64,000 nucleotides of DNA from Cladorhizidae sp. MBARI D1340-BT2 (Eukaryota; Porifera; Demospongiae; Poecilosclerida; Cladorhizidae), in the NCBI GenBank assembly GCA_028752905.1, contig JAQNBH010000013.1:29508582-29572581 (forward strand), read 5' to 3'. How positions within the stretch are numbered: the stretch's first letter is position 1; every line of letters begins with the position of its first letter. Positions 1-22,979 of this stretch are shown one piece after another. The position numbers were made by a program, and so were the translations under genes. The notes under the pieces were generated by a model, which saw only the letters and a program-made list of their open reading frames with translations, did no database searches and had not been told where the DNA came from.

Positions 1-168
1 AAAACTCTCCTCACCAACCTGGACAATCACTAACAGTGCCACAACTTTTTTCACTAGCTTATCTCAGGAAGGTTATTGTAAGGCAACTAAGAGTAATTGA
101 AATCTCTGTTAGTCTGAGTCGTGGAAGTATTGGAGTCGGCAGACACTTTTGTTATTTGAGCTATATAA

Positions 169-2117
169 ATGGCCTTTCATAAGTCCAGAGTTCAAGTTGT
201 CGGTGTGAGCGGTGCTATTTTTGTAACTTACTGTGGAATGGATGCTATTCCAGGAACATCTGACGAGTTTTGTACAGGATGTGAGCAACTTGAAGATCAT
301 TTTCCACTTGAATGTGAGTCAACTGAAGAGTCAGAAATTTACCCTTCTTGTCAATCACTTACTATTGGCCATGAAGAAGTTGAACTTCATACCAGTGTTG
401 GAGATAGGGAAGAAATGGCCACTGTTGATAATTTTTTGGGGGATAATCCTTGTTGTAAACTTGGATCTAAAAGGTCAGCTTGCTGGAAATAGTTTAGCCA
501 TGCTGCAATCTTGCAGGCTAGACAAGAAAGTGTTGAGCTTGAGAAGAAAGAGGTGGATATGGCTATAATGGCTACACTTCGTGCTGTGCGTGATCACAAC
601 TCCGAGGGTTCCTCACGTTCAACTGTAAAGTATCAGTTTGGTGGGAAAGGCATTTGCAGGTCAACTTTCATGTTCATATATGCAGTAACTAAGAAGCATC
701 TTGAAAAGTTGATCAAGTATTACAGTGATGAAGGATTATGTACAAGAATTCACAAGAATACAAGAAAACGAGCACACAATCAGACTGATCATGAGACTAT
801 AAAGAATATTAAAAGATTCATTGAGAAGTTTGCTGATAATCATGCTGTGCCATTGCCAGGTAGGCTGCCAGACTACAAAGATTATCGTGTTATGCTTCTT
901 CCATCAGACTTGACAAAGAGCTCAGTATATCGATATTATGTTAAAGCCTGTGAATCTGAGCAATCGCCTCTTGTGAGTAGAAGAACATTTGAGAATACCT
1001 GGCATAAATTGTGCCCCTATATAGCAGTAATGAAGCCTGCTACAGATCTATGCCATACCCGTCAGCAAAACGCAAATCTGCTGATGAAATCAGCAAACAT
1101 GCCTGAAAATGTGAAGTCTGAACGACTACAAGATGCTCAGAAACATCTCGCCTTGGCAAATACACAGAGGGACTATATACTACAATCTGCAATGTTCTCT
1201 TACAACACAAAATCTTGAAAATGGTGATCACACTGAAATGCATTACAGTTTTGACTTTGCACAACAAATACATTTTCCGTTTAATTCCCAACAACCTGGT
1301 CCACGTTCTTTAAGACACCACATAAATGTGGTATATTTGGCATGTGTTGTGAAGATCAGTCTACTCAAATTAACTACTTAATTGTGACGTTGGAAAAGGT
1401 GCTAATGTGACTATTTAGCCTTGTACAACACTACCTTCAATCACACGGTCTAAAAGAAAGGCATTTGAAGTTGCATGCAGACAATTGCATTGGACAAAAT
1501 AAAAACAATGCTATGATTGCCTATTTGATGTGGAGAGTAATAGCAGGGTTAAGTGATACAGCTGAAATTTCTTTTATGTTAGTTGGACACACCAAATTTG
1601 CACGCGACAGATTCTTTGGATTATTTAAGCGGCTGTTTCGTCTCTCAGTTGTTGACACCATTGAGCATGTTGCACGGGTTGTAACTGAATCATCACCATC
1701 TGGCAAAAATTTGCCCCAAACTACAGTTTCTGCAACCGGCACTCGATTAGTACATTGGATAGACTGGACTTCATTTCTGCAACAGTTTTTCAAGCCTGTT
1801 CCACACATCACTTCCTATCATCATTTCCAAGTGTCTAAAGCAGAGCCTGGTGTCATTACTGTCAAGGAGTATGCTGACTCCAACAAAGAAAAAATAGAAA
1901 TCTTTAAAAATGATATACAGTAACTGTATCGTCTCTGAGAGGGAAGAAAACGTTAGTCATTCAACCAAAGGGACTCGACCCAGCTCGACAGTGGTATCTG
2001 TATTATAGCATTCGTCCATTTTGTACTTCAAACCTAGCAAAAGATATCACTTGTCCATTACCTTCTGTTCCAAGGCCTCAAAGCACAACACAGGCCAAGA
2101 GACCACGCTGCAAGTGA
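169..2117 (+). pseudogene. DUF7869-like protein gene, copy 1, decayed
   Basis: A broken reading frame that can be followed from about 169 to a TGA at 2115-2117. The middle part (511-1218) is open for 235 codons and includes the motif PLPGRLPDYKDY. Further on come a block resembling DFAQQIHFPFN (about 1240-1290), a cysteine block KCGIFGMCCEDQ in a shifted frame near 1330, the conserved motif LHADNCIGQNKNN at 1468-1510, then GHTKFARDRFFG, and a C-terminal block GLDPARQWYLYYSIRPFC near 1966-2025. These blocks match the family I know as DUF7869-containing uncharacterised proteins of invertebrates; that assignment is from memory. Frame changes occur near 490, 1220, 1305, 1410 and 1921. The one near 490 may be an intron (acceptor before 515); the others look like indels. 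The D of HADNC and the D of GHTKFARD would suit an RNase H-like nuclease, but that is only inference. A second copy lies at 51.2-52.3 kb. Confidence 0.6.
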
Positions 2118-2289
2118 CTTTATCCACCCACGCATGTTCAATTAATAATTTTATGGTTGTTATGGTGTTTTCTTCATAATTTGAGCTTTTTTGAAAATAT
2201 TTTGCCAGGTTACTTGTCAATGATGTAAGATTCAAAATATGTAATAATATATATTTTTTTTTATTTGTCAACCCCCCTTTTGCTTGCCA

Positions 2290-2957
2290 GGTCACATATA
2301 GTGAACATCAGTAGAGTATATGAAACATGTACAGTCAACAATATAATATAGTGAACATGAGTAGAGTATAATTATGAAACATGTACAGTCAACAATATAG
2401 TGAACATGAGTAGAATATATGAAACATGTAGTCAACAATATATAGTGAACATGAGTAGAGTATATGAAACATGTAGTCAACAATATATTATAGTGAACAT
2501 GAGTAGAGTATATGAAACATACAGTCAACAATATATAGTGAACATGAGTAGAGTATATGAAACATGTAGTCAACAATATATAGTGAACATGAGTAGAGTA
2601 TATGACACATGTACAGTCAACAATATAATTATAGTGAACATGAGTAGAGTATATGAAACATGTAGTCAACAATATAATTAGTGAACATGAGTAGAGTATA
2701 TGAAACATGTACAGTCAACAATATATAGTGAACATGAGTAGAGCATATGAAACATGTAGTCAACAATATAATAGTGAACATCAGTAGAGTATATGAAACA
2801 TGTAGTCAACAATATATAGTGAACATGAGTAGAGTATATGAAACATGTACATTCAACAATATAATTATAGTGAACATAAACATGTACAGTCAACAATATA
2901 ATATAGTTAACATGAGTAGAGTATATGAAACATGTACAGTCAACAATATATAGTGTG
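2290..2957. repeat. Minisatellite A, array 1 (~45-bp unit)
   Basis: About 14-15 tandem units built on tagtgaacatgagtagag followed by tatatgaaacatgtacag and tcaacaatata, with small length variants (gta versus gtacag, extra ata). The same unit forms a second array at 42.86-43.3 kb. Open frames on both strands here only reflect the repeat. Confidence 0.95.
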
Positions 2958-4170
2958 AATCTGGCGGTCACTCAGATGCGACCTTCATCCCCAGATAAGG
3001 AAATTTTGCCCCAAAGGAGGTTTTGCAGGTGCAAATTCTGGCGAACATAATGTGCTGTATTCTTCCATGTTGCTTCTCTGAAGCTTCACATGCAAGACTA
3101 GACCCGCGATGCTGGGCGCTATTTACAGGCAAATGAGAACGCCAAAACCAATATATCCTGCTGAATACAAGGATGGTCCCGATCACTATTGCTGGAAAAG
3201 AGAGATGTACGAGATCAGAACCTTCCTGATGTGCTCTACTAAAAATAGAAGCGAATTCGAGGACTGCCTTGTTAGGATTGTTGGAACAAACAAAATTAAT
3301 GGCATCATCTTGTATTTGTTAACCAAACTTTAACCCTCGCTATATATGCCTCTAGTCTTTGTACTGGGGCAATTACTTTTTTGTTTGCTCATGTTATGAA
3401 TATCCGAGTCCTCTCATCTCATGGAGAGCAGTGCAGTGGACACTGTTGGATACCAACAGAACTTCCGTGTTCACAGATAAGAATACTTGGAAGTAGAAAT
3501 TGTCAAAGAACATATATACTTGGCAGTTTGATTGCTACAAATATATAATATATGTATGCATATAAATACACATACATATTGTATATATACATACAAAATA
3601 ACATGCAAAATCATTCAGAGTTAGGGTCACTGCAAAATAAGACGGTCGAATTATGGTTATCAGCTGTGGTTGTTACTATGACAATTGGACACACCCATAC
3701 ATAGCTGATCAGTCAACATCCTAAATTAATGTGGCATACAAGAGTTTATATATACATGAAGAAAGTGCTCATATGAAAAATACACTCGATGCATTTACCT
3801 GCCCCAAGTTCCCGTGGGTCGTGTGCTCTGGTAACATGTAACTGTCAATTTAGCAACCTTCAGCAAGACTACATGTTGTACACACAACCAATAGGCTGGA
3901 TCCAGACACTGCTGTAATAGCAACTCATAAACAACACATGCACATGGGAAATCTAAAATATATATTTTTCTTAAGATATATATAAATTATACATTACATC
4001 ACATTGATTTCAGTTGTTACAGATGCAAAACACATCCTCGAGGATTCTCCAGGATCACAGAGCCATTCTTCCCTCCACTGAATGCCTTAAGAGAGAGATT
4101 GCAGCAAGGCCCACCACGAGGAGCAGGCAGGGAGAGAGCAGACAGGGCAGACACATCCAACTCCTGCAGG
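2958..4170. other. Spacer with no recognisable gene
   Basis: AT-rich sequence with TA-rich stretches near 3540-3600 and 3960-3990. A 74-codon open frame at 3109-3333 on the plus strand has no family resemblance that I recognise, and I do not call it a gene. Confidence 0.5.
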
Positions 4171-4290
4171 TATTGAGTCAACACTTCATGCAGCCATCAC
4201 TTCCTAACAAACACTTCATGCAGCCATCACTTCCCAACAAACACTTCATGCAGCCATCATTTCCTAACAAACACTTCATGAGCCATCACT
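4168..4290 (+). repeat. Short tandem repeat, ~29-bp unit
   Basis: Four imperfect copies of aacacttcatgcagccatc plus acttcccaac. The last copy is shortened by a two-base loss. Confidence 0.85.
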
Positions 4291-4404
4291 TCCCAGAGTC
4301 AAGGGATATAAATAAATGTGGACTGAAGTGCTTCAGCTCATATATACCCAACAAAAACACCAACTGAAATACTCACAGAAATAATTAAACAAATACTTTT
4401 CCCG

Positions 4405-4562
4405 TATTTTTTTTGGACGGATCCCGACGACCTAATCTCACGAGCTAGTCGAGAAGGAGCTGAAGTAGTGAATGCCAGGCTTGAGAGGCGAGTAAGGAAA
4501 AAGAAAAAGCTGGAGCATCTTCATGAACTGATTATGTCCACTATCCTTTCCTGTCAGCCATG
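4405..4562 (+). other. Possible orphan exon, charged helical segment
   Basis: An open stretch free of stops reads WTDPDDLISRASREGAEV and then ARLERRVRKKKKLEHLHELI, which is highly charged and coiled-coil-like and ends near a cag at 4555-4560. It has a coding-like composition, but no partner exon or family was recognised. It could be an exon of an unrecognised plus-strand gene or chance. Confidence 0.2.
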
Positions 4563-4608
4563 CAGCCTATCCTCACCTGCCTGTGCAGCAATAAATACAT
4601 AAAATAAA

Positions 4609-4631
4609 TGGGGGGGGGGGGGGGGGGGGGT
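4609..4631 (+). repeat. Homopolymer G run
   Basis: About 22 consecutive G residues. The length is likely unstable in both the genome and the assembly. It can form G-quadruplex. Confidence 0.9.
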
Positions 4632-4869
4632 TGCAGGGTTTATCAGGGTTTTGGGGGTTATTGTTATTTTGCTATATATCTGGTAAGGGAACACGTCAGC
4701 TATTAACCGTGCAGCCAATTCTCTCTTGCACAGCACAGCCAGGCCAGTCTTGCTTCCAATGTGCTGCCGGGCGCTATCTCGATCACTTCTTCACTATGAC
4801 GACCATTACGTTAGCCATTATTTATGACACTTGACCACTTCACACAAACAAATATATTCTTATGGGTGA

Positions 4870-5295
4870 AGGAATGGTGAATGAATAAATAGGTACATCA
4901 ATGATAGAAGCATACATAGATACATACATAGACATGTAGATACATTCATAGATAGAAACATACATAAATTATATATAGAGAGATACAGTGTACATATAAG
5001 GATACATTCATAGATAGAAACATACATATATACACACATAGATAGAAACATACATATATAGAGAGATACAAAGATAGAAAAATACACATATATATATATA
5101 CATAAATAGATAGAAACATACACACATATAGATACATACATAGATAGAAACATATATATATATATATTTATATATATACATAGAAACACATTATATAGAT
5201 AGACATAAAGATACATATATACATAGATACAAAGATAGAAACCATACATATATATATATATAATTATGATAGACATAGATAGATAGATAGATATA
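4870..5295. repeat. GATA/TACA-rich simple repeat tract
   Basis: Degenerate repetition of catacatagatagaaa and (ta)n, ending in a clean (gata) run at about 5272-5292. The minus-strand open frames rich in Tyr, Ile and Met are produced by this tract and are not genes. Confidence 0.85.
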
Positions 5296-5460
5296 CCATG
5301 TGTGGTGTCAATACCAATTCTCCATCACACACCCCTCCCTGCTAAGAGGTTACTTCGCTTGCCAATTACATAACCAAAATAACACCCCTCCCTCATTTCA
5401 AACATCACATTAAAAAAAGTAAGGCCACACCCACCATCAAAACCACACCCAGCCACTCAC

Positions 5461-16891
<11,431 letters not shown>

Positions 16892-17221
16892 CTGAAACGG
16901 AAGGAGGGAGGGTGAAGAGAGGTGGGAGGGTGGAGAGAGAAGAGGGAGGGGAGAGAGGGGGAAGCAGGAAAAATAGAAGAGAAAGAGGAGAGGAGGAGGA
17001 ATAAAATGGAGGAAACAAAAACAGAGGCAAGTGTGTGGCAAAAAGGAGTGGGAAGAGAAGACAAGGAAAAGGGAAAGGAGAAGAGGAGTGGCCACAGGCA
17101 AAGCAGAGTTGGCCAGATATTTCCATGTTTGTAGCAACAGCACAAGCACTTCCAATACATGACGTGTCACTGGCTCATGGCACGAGAGTTTCAGTGTCCT
17201 CGTCTATCACTTTGAAGTCAA

Positions 17222-17425
17222 GCTACGTTGGGTCTGCCTAGCAACAGGCCTGCAGTACTAACTGGTATTAGAGCTAGACCCACTCTGTTGGGTCTGCCTG
17301 TAGGAACAGGCCTGCAGTACTAACTGGTACTAGAGCTAGACCCACTCTGTTGGATCTCCATAGAAATAGGCCTGCAGTACTAACTGCTACTAGAGCTAGA
17401 CCCACTCTGTTGGGTCTGCCTAGCA
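17222..17425. repeat. Tandem repeat, ~62-bp unit, three copies
   Basis: The unit is ctgttgggtctgcctgtagg, then aacaggcctgcagtactaac, then tggtactagagctagaccca. Confidence 0.9.
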
Positions 17426-17651
17426 ATTTATTCATCATGTGAATATGAAAGAATGTGATGTTCACTTTTGGCTAACTTTTACCTGAACTGGGCCTTGTGC
17501 TAGCAGCTGCTCCATGAATTAGAGACAGAATAGTCAAGACGTTGGCTATAACTCAATGATCCTTCGAGCGGATCGTGGAAAGGCAATGCAAACTCCAGAG
17601 AATGAACCAGCAGAGATTGAGATGGCTGAAGCTGAGGGGCTTAGCTGAAAG

Positions 17652-18252
17652 AAGGTGAGAGTGGCCCACCGAGCATCAGTCACGTGCTGGATAGTGCAAG
17701 TACAAACTGGCCTGGGAGAAGGTGAGAGTGTCCCACTGAGCATCAGTCACGTGCTGGATAGTGCAAGTACAAGCAATGATGACTGGCCTAGGAGAAGGTC
17801 AGAGTGGCCCACCGCGCATCAGTCCACGTGCTGGATAGTGCAAGTACAAGCAATGATGACTGGCCTAGGAGAAGGTCAGAGTGACCCACCGAGCATCAGT
17901 CATGTGCTGGATAGTGCAAGTACAAGCAATGATGACTGGCCAGGAAGAAGGTGAGAGTGGCCCACCGAGCATCAGTCACGTGCTGGATAGTGCAAGTACA
18001 AGCAATGCTGACTGGCCTAGGAGAAGGTGAGAGTGGCCCACCGAGTATCAGTCATGTGCTGGATAGTGCAAGTACAAGCAATGCTGACTGGCCTAGGAGA
18101 AGGTGAGAGTGGCCCACTGAGCATCAGTTACGTGCTGGATAATGCAAGTACAAGCAATGATGACTGGCCTAGGAGAAGGTGAGAGTGGCCCACCGAGCAT
18201 CAGTCACGTGCTGGATAGTGCAAGAACAAGCAATGATGACTGGCCTAGGAGA
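17652..18252. repeat. Minisatellite, ~76-bp unit, ~8 copies
   Basis: The unit begins gtgagagtggcccaccgagc and includes atcagtcacgtgctggatag and tgcaagtacaagcaatgatg. It lies next to the 5' edge of the BEL/Pao relic. Confidence 0.92.
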
Positions 18253-18495
18253 AAGGCAAATGTGACAAATTTGAAACAGAAGAGACAAGCCTGAAAAGAT
18301 AAGCCTTTCAAGCTAAGGCTGAGCTTGTAAATAAACTGGCACAGAGTTGGTGAGGAGGAAAACCTCAATGAAGAAATTGAAGTAGCCGATGAGGTCCGTG
18401 AGCATATGGAACTAGCAGTAATAGAGCTTGAGGCCGCACTATGGGCATTCAAGTTGCAACTGGGCAAACAAAGGTCCCCTGAACACACCCCATAA

Positions 18496-18945
18496 ATGGG
18501 TCACCTGCTGACCCAGCTGATGTCACACACCAGTGACCACCTTGAAACTGAACCCCCACCAGTAGATGCACTTGTGACTGCCACATCAGAGAAGACAAGT
18601 ATAACCACATCTTCTAGTTCTGCTGATTTTCTAGTTACCAAGACAGCTACCTGTGTTAGATTACCCAAACTGTCACTTAAGAAGTTCAAATGGAACCTGA
18701 CCAGGTGGATGCCTTTCTGGGATATGTTTGAGTCCTCTGTGCACAGCAACTCTAACTTGACAAGCATTGACAAATTCAATTATTTGAATTCACTGTTGGA
18801 GTCTGAGGCAGCCGATGCCATATCTGCTCTCACACTGACAGTAGCCAATTACGAAGAAGCAGTGACCACACTAAAGTGGAGATTCAGGAACAAGCAGCTG
18901 CTTATTAACCCACAAATGCTCTCCTACTCAGCCTGGAAGTGGTGA
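18496..18945 (+). pseudogene. gag: BEL/Pao gag (DUF1759-like)
   Basis: A 149-codon open frame with VRLPKLSLKKFKWNLTRWMP, FWDMFESSVHSN, IDKFNYLNSLLESEAADAIS and NYEEAVTTLKWRFRNKQLLI. This is the classic pattern of the Pao-type gag core (LPKLxLxxFxG, FWdxFxsxVHxN, KfnYLxxxL). The frame ends early after SAWKW, so the capsid protein is truncated. Confidence 0.85.
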
Positions 18946-19219
18946 CGTCACTGCACTACTTGAAGGCTCTCAGACACCTTGTCAATATAGTAGAGTGGAA
19001 TGTGAGAGGCCCGAGAGCACCAGGAGTGCCTTCTAATAGCTATGGTGGATTGCTGTCATCCAACCTGAGGAGTAAGCTACCCCTAGAGTTATGCTTGATC
19101 ATAAGCAGAGAATTGTCAGAAGGAGATTAGGATGATGAGGATAATGGAGAGGGAAGTGGAGGCCAGGGAGTATTCTGTGGGACGACCACCTCCACCAACA
19201 TGGAGGTCCCAGGGAACGA

Positions 19220-19500
19220 GGCAGAGCCCACAGACCACACTGTCATTAATGGCGGGTGTTTCGGCACAGGTTAGCTGTGTGTTCTGCAATCATCCTCATC
19301 CCTCCAACTCCTGTCAGACAGTCACCAGACCAGAATCATGGCAGCAAGCACTTCCTACTGCAGGACACTGCTTTGTGTGTCTCAGACGAGTGCACATTAA
19401 CAGGAGTTCTTGGCCGACCACCCACTGCAACAAATGCTGTGGGAGGCATAATGCAAGCATCTGCTCCACTCCAAGAACTGGTCATGGAGTTCCTCATCTG
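19220..19500 (+). pseudogene. BEL/Pao gag cysteine-rich tail
   Basis: CVFCNHPHPSNSC followed by AGHCFVCLRR and THCNKCCGRHNASICS form the paired zinc knuckles found downstream of the Pao gag core. It lies in a frame different from the gag core. Confidence 0.7.
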
Positions 19501-19589
19501 GTGATTCTCATAAACCACAGTCAGAGGATGCAGGAGGAGCACATGTACCAGCGACGTCAGTGATGTTAGTGAGTTCATGTTCACATGGA

Positions 19590-19850
19590 TTGATCAACCA
19601 TTTGTTGAGAAGTTTCGCTGATACATCTACGTGGATGACCTCAGGGAGGGGCCCTATAAAGTCGAGAGAGCTTATGAGTTCTACATCAAGTCAAAGTTGT
19701 GTTTGGCAGAGGCTGGGTTTAATATTGGTTGAACTCAAGTCCTTGGAGTGCAGAGGGAGGTGATCGGCGACCAGCTCATCTTGGATGTCAGTGCTGTCTT
19801 TAAAGCCATGAAAGAGACACCAGCAGCCAAGAGGAATGCCGTAAGCCTTG
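19590..19850 (+). pseudogene. BEL/Pao reverse transcriptase fragment
   Basis: The catalytic stretch YIYVDDL is followed by VERAYEFYIKSKLCLAEAGF, matching the Pao RT consensus around YVDDL and the following helix. Most of RT and the protease are missing. A stop interrupts the frame near 19730. Confidence 0.75.
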
Positions 19851-20139
19851 CCACAAGGTCCTCCATCCGTTGGGAGTGATCTCACCACTCACTGTATGAC
19901 TCAAACTGCTGTGTCAGCACCTGTGCGAGACCAAGACAGGTGGGGTGGACCACTCTATGGAAGGTCACTGTTTGAGTGGAAATGGTTGATCTCTGTTTTC
20001 CAACAAGCCGAGCCTTTCAAGGGAGTCATGGATGTGTCTGTATACGTGTTGTGTGGCTCCAGCGGTCGAGTTCCTGATGTGACGTGGCAAGCATTCATTA
20101 GCTGCTTCAAGCACTGCACATCAGGAGAGGCTGCCCAGT

Positions 20140-20460
20140 CAGGATTGTGTCTGACAATGCCAGGACCTTCAAGGCTGCCAAGAAAGCCATCACCGCAGTA
20201 CTGGACAGTGCAGAGGAAAGCACTGTCTCTCAGGTGTCAATGCCAAGTGGACCATTAATCTGGAGAAGGCAACTTGCTGGGTGGGGGGGGGGGGGGGGGT
20301 ACAGGCGGTGGATGAACGAAAGAATGATTAGGAGCATGAAGAAGTGTCTGTGAAAAACTGTAGGCAAGGCATGACTCAAGTATGATGAACTGCCGACATC
20401 AGTCACAGAAGTCTAGATGACACTAAACTCAAGACACACCTGCTAATTAGAGTTCTCACT
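20140..20460 (+). pseudogene. BEL/Pao integrase fragment
   Basis: RIVSDNARTFKAAKKAI holds the second catalytic Asp. Further on, MIRSMKKCL and LKYDELPTSVTEV and LNSR match the integrase end of Pao pol. A run of G residues at about 20282-20300 replaces part of the WGGxxER motif and probably shifts the frame. Confidence 0.7.
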
Positions 20461-20559
20461 CTGCCTGACCGTGCAGTGGATGATGCCACAAGCTTTGAGG
20501 CTGACATCTCCCAGGATGATCTGACCTGTAGATCGTGACACCTCAGCAAGACGGGGGAG

Positions 20560-20790
20560 GACTTCTGGAGAAGAAGGAGAGGAGAGTATGTGTTGGAGTT
20601 AAGAGAAGTGCAGCATTAGCTACGATTCACGAAGGCCCTCCCAGCTCCATTACTGTGGGTGGTGTTGTGATTGTGCATGATGAGAGCCTCCTCAAGTGGG
20701 CTATGGTTCCAAGAGTTCATACGTAGTGCTGGCTGATGGGGATATGAGAGGTGTGTTTGTCAGGGTGCAGTCGGGTGGAGGGCTTTAATT
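20560..20790 (+). pseudogene. DUF5641-like tail of BEL/Pao pol
   Basis: GGVVIVHDESL, then VLADGDMRGVFVRVQSG, resemble the C-terminal DUF5641 module of Pao polyproteins (GDVVLVHDE, GxVRxVxVR). It is broken by a frame change near 20690. Confidence 0.6.
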
Positions 20791-20902
20791 AAACCATCAG
20801 GAGACCTGTTCAATGGCTGTGTCCTCTTCAAGTCAGACAGCTTATTCCACGCCAGGAAGCTTCATGCACATGACCATCTGTGGATGGTCCAGGATAGACC
20901 CC

Positions 20903-21297
20903 AAACTAGCCAGGACAAGGAGAGAACCTCAACTAGCCACGACAAGGATATAACCTCAACTAGCCAGGACAAGGATATAACCTCAACTAGCCAGGACAAG
21001 GAGAGAACCTCAACTAGCCAGGACAAGGAGAGAACCTCAACTAGCCAGGACAAGGAGAGAACCTCAACTAGCCAAGACAAGGATAGAACCTCAACTAGCC
21101 AGGACAAGGAGAGAACCTCAACTAGCCAGGACAAGGAGAGAACCTCAACTAGCCAGGACAAGGAGAGAACCTCAACTAGCCAAGACAAGGATAGAACCTC
21201 AACTAGCCAGGACAAGGAGAGAACCTCAACTAGCCAGGACAAGGAGAGAACCTCAACTAGCCAGGACAAGGAGAGAACCTCAACTAGCCAGGACACG
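20903..21297. repeat. Minisatellite B, array 1 (27-bp unit)
   Basis: About 14 copies of gacaaggagagaacctcaac plus tagccag, with atataacc and gatagaacc variants. An array of the same unit lies at 62.4-62.8 kb. The plus frame (DKERTSTSQ repeat) and minus frame are artefacts of the 27-bp period. Confidence 0.95.
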
Positions 21298-21780
21298 ATA
21301 GAACTTAGTGGCTCAAATTTTTACTCCAGACCTCAATGCCCTCACTCTCAAAACTCCTCCCTCCACTCGCCTACTAATCCCCACCCAAGTGGACACGCCT
21401 CACAACCCCGACCTCTGCCAACACCCACTCTGACCCTCATCCTTCTAGGAGAGGTGCATCCCTATCCCAATATAAGCCATGGTCAGTTGGTGATGGGGAA
21501 GGCAAGCGTCAGTGCTAGCAGGAGTAGTGGCCTGGTTTGGTCAATTCAAACCCTTTATCAAATATTGTGCTAAGATAGTGTCTGGAGACATCAGCATAGG
21601 AAATCTCTTCTCAAGCAAAGCAATTAATAATGATAAGGTTATGTACAAATACAGTCAATATGTCTAGCAAACTAGCACTCCTGTGGATATTGGACTAGGA
21701 AACCTATTACTTTGCACTTTTGCTCAGGTGGCTTACAGCAATGGGTTGACAATTGGTAAAGGGTCTTCATGGACTAGGAC
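21298..21780. repeat. Segmental duplication, left block, copy 1
   Basis: This sequence matches 62.82-63.23 kb over several hundred bases (ccctcactct, ccgacctctgccaacaccca, gtctggagaca, attggactagga and others). Together with minisatellite B and the TRIM flank it defines a duplicated block. Confidence 0.8.
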
Positions 21781-22119
21781 AGGTATATGTGACAGGCTCT
21801 GCGAAAACGTGCCTTATGACATTTTTGGGGGTTTTCATTTTATTGTTTTATGTGAAAGAGCTATAAAAAATACTTATAAAAATCTTGAAGTGACTTAGTA
21901 AAACATTATGACTTGGAAGTTACAGGGGCTTTTCTTTCATCCCGTCAGGGACGCTGATTGTGAGAAAAACGCCTCGAACAAAATTCAATTAACTCCATCT
22001 GCTTGTGGAGGGGAAATGCCACGATGTGGATCAACCGCCTCCCTCCCCGTGCTCCCATGGTGGATGGACAGGATTGAATTGTATTATAGGCGTGACTTTT
22101 GGATTGATGTAATTAATTA

Positions 22120-22258
22120 AGTAATAAAAAAATTTAAAAAAGAAAAAAGAAAAAAAGAAGGAAAAAAAATCTCTTAACGAAAAAAAAGAAGGGAAAAAAA
22201 AGAAAAGAAAAAAAAAGGAAAAAAAGGAAAAAAAGGAAAAAAAATATATAAAAAATTA
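22120..22258. repeat. A-rich purine tract
   Basis: An A-rich stretch with scattered G (aaaaaagaaggaaaaaaaa and variants) inside the 1.7-kb element. No coding content. Confidence 0.85.
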
Positions 22259-22599
22259 ACTTCCGTATACTTCCGCGCGTATCTCCGTGTTATTCACTGA
22301 CGTCAAATTAAAAAAATTGGGAAAGACGGATGTTTTGGTGCAAGTTTACTTCGAGCGCTTCGGATGAAAGCGCTACTCTAACGACTGCTAAAGTGAGGAG
22401 AAGGGTCTTGAAACTCTACATGTAGCTGAGGTAAGTCTTAGTATGCAAAGCTAGATATATAGCTACTAGCTGTGGTCGTAACTTTTAAAAAAATAAGAAA
22501 AACAAGGCTACCTCCTAGGTTGCTATAAGCTTTGGGATAGAGACTAGCATCTATAGCTTACATGATTGTCATTGGTTAGTAACTTGCAAAAGCAACTAG

Positions 22600-22715
22600 C
22601 TAGAAAAATAGCTAGCTAGTCCTCTAGCAAGCAACTGGTCATCTAACTAGAAAATTAGCTAGCAAGCAACTGGTCATCTAACTAGAAAATTAGCTAGCAA
22701 GCAGTCTAGTAGATA
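22600..22715. repeat. Tandem ctagcaagcaactggtcatc repeats
   Basis: Two to three copies of ctagcaagcaactggtcatc plus taactagaaaattag within the 1.7-kb inverted-repeat element. Confidence 0.8.
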
Positions 22716-22979
22716 GCAAGCAATAACTACCATACATTACTAGCTATAAGGCAGATGGCAGTTAATTCATAGGTACTAACTAGGTATACACTGAACATGG
22801 CCATGTAAAGCTTTTATTTGAATAATAAAGTCGGTGTATTATACGATGATCTTCATAACCCCCATTCCCATCATGTCCACAATCCTCAGTATGGTGACCT
22901 TCATCCTCCATGTGGCAGCCCCAATCTTCCTCCAAGCTTGCTAATGTATGTTGTGATTGTAATGTCCATGTGATTTTAA

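Larger units (their letters stand above)
18496..20790 (+). mobile_element. BEL/Pao retrotransposon relic
   Basis: Collinear BEL/Pao fragments occur in order: gag core, Cys-rich gag tail, a short RT segment with YVDDL, an integrase segment and a DUF5641-like C-terminal tail. Large internal deletions separate them and many stops interrupt them. No LTR pair was seen, so the ends are set by coding homology only. Confidence 0.8.

Noticed and set aside
2290..2957. CRISPR-like array
   Set aside because: The repeats are directly tandem with no unique spacers, no cas genes are present, and the DNA is eukaryotic. The same holds for all other arrays in the window.
4014..4367. 117-codon plus-strand frame
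   Set aside because: Mostly made of a 29-bp tandem repeat; no conserved motif and no splice context.
20884..21573. Ser/Thr-rich 229-codon frame
   Set aside because: Minisatellite B read in a 27-bp period; its second array lies in a different context.
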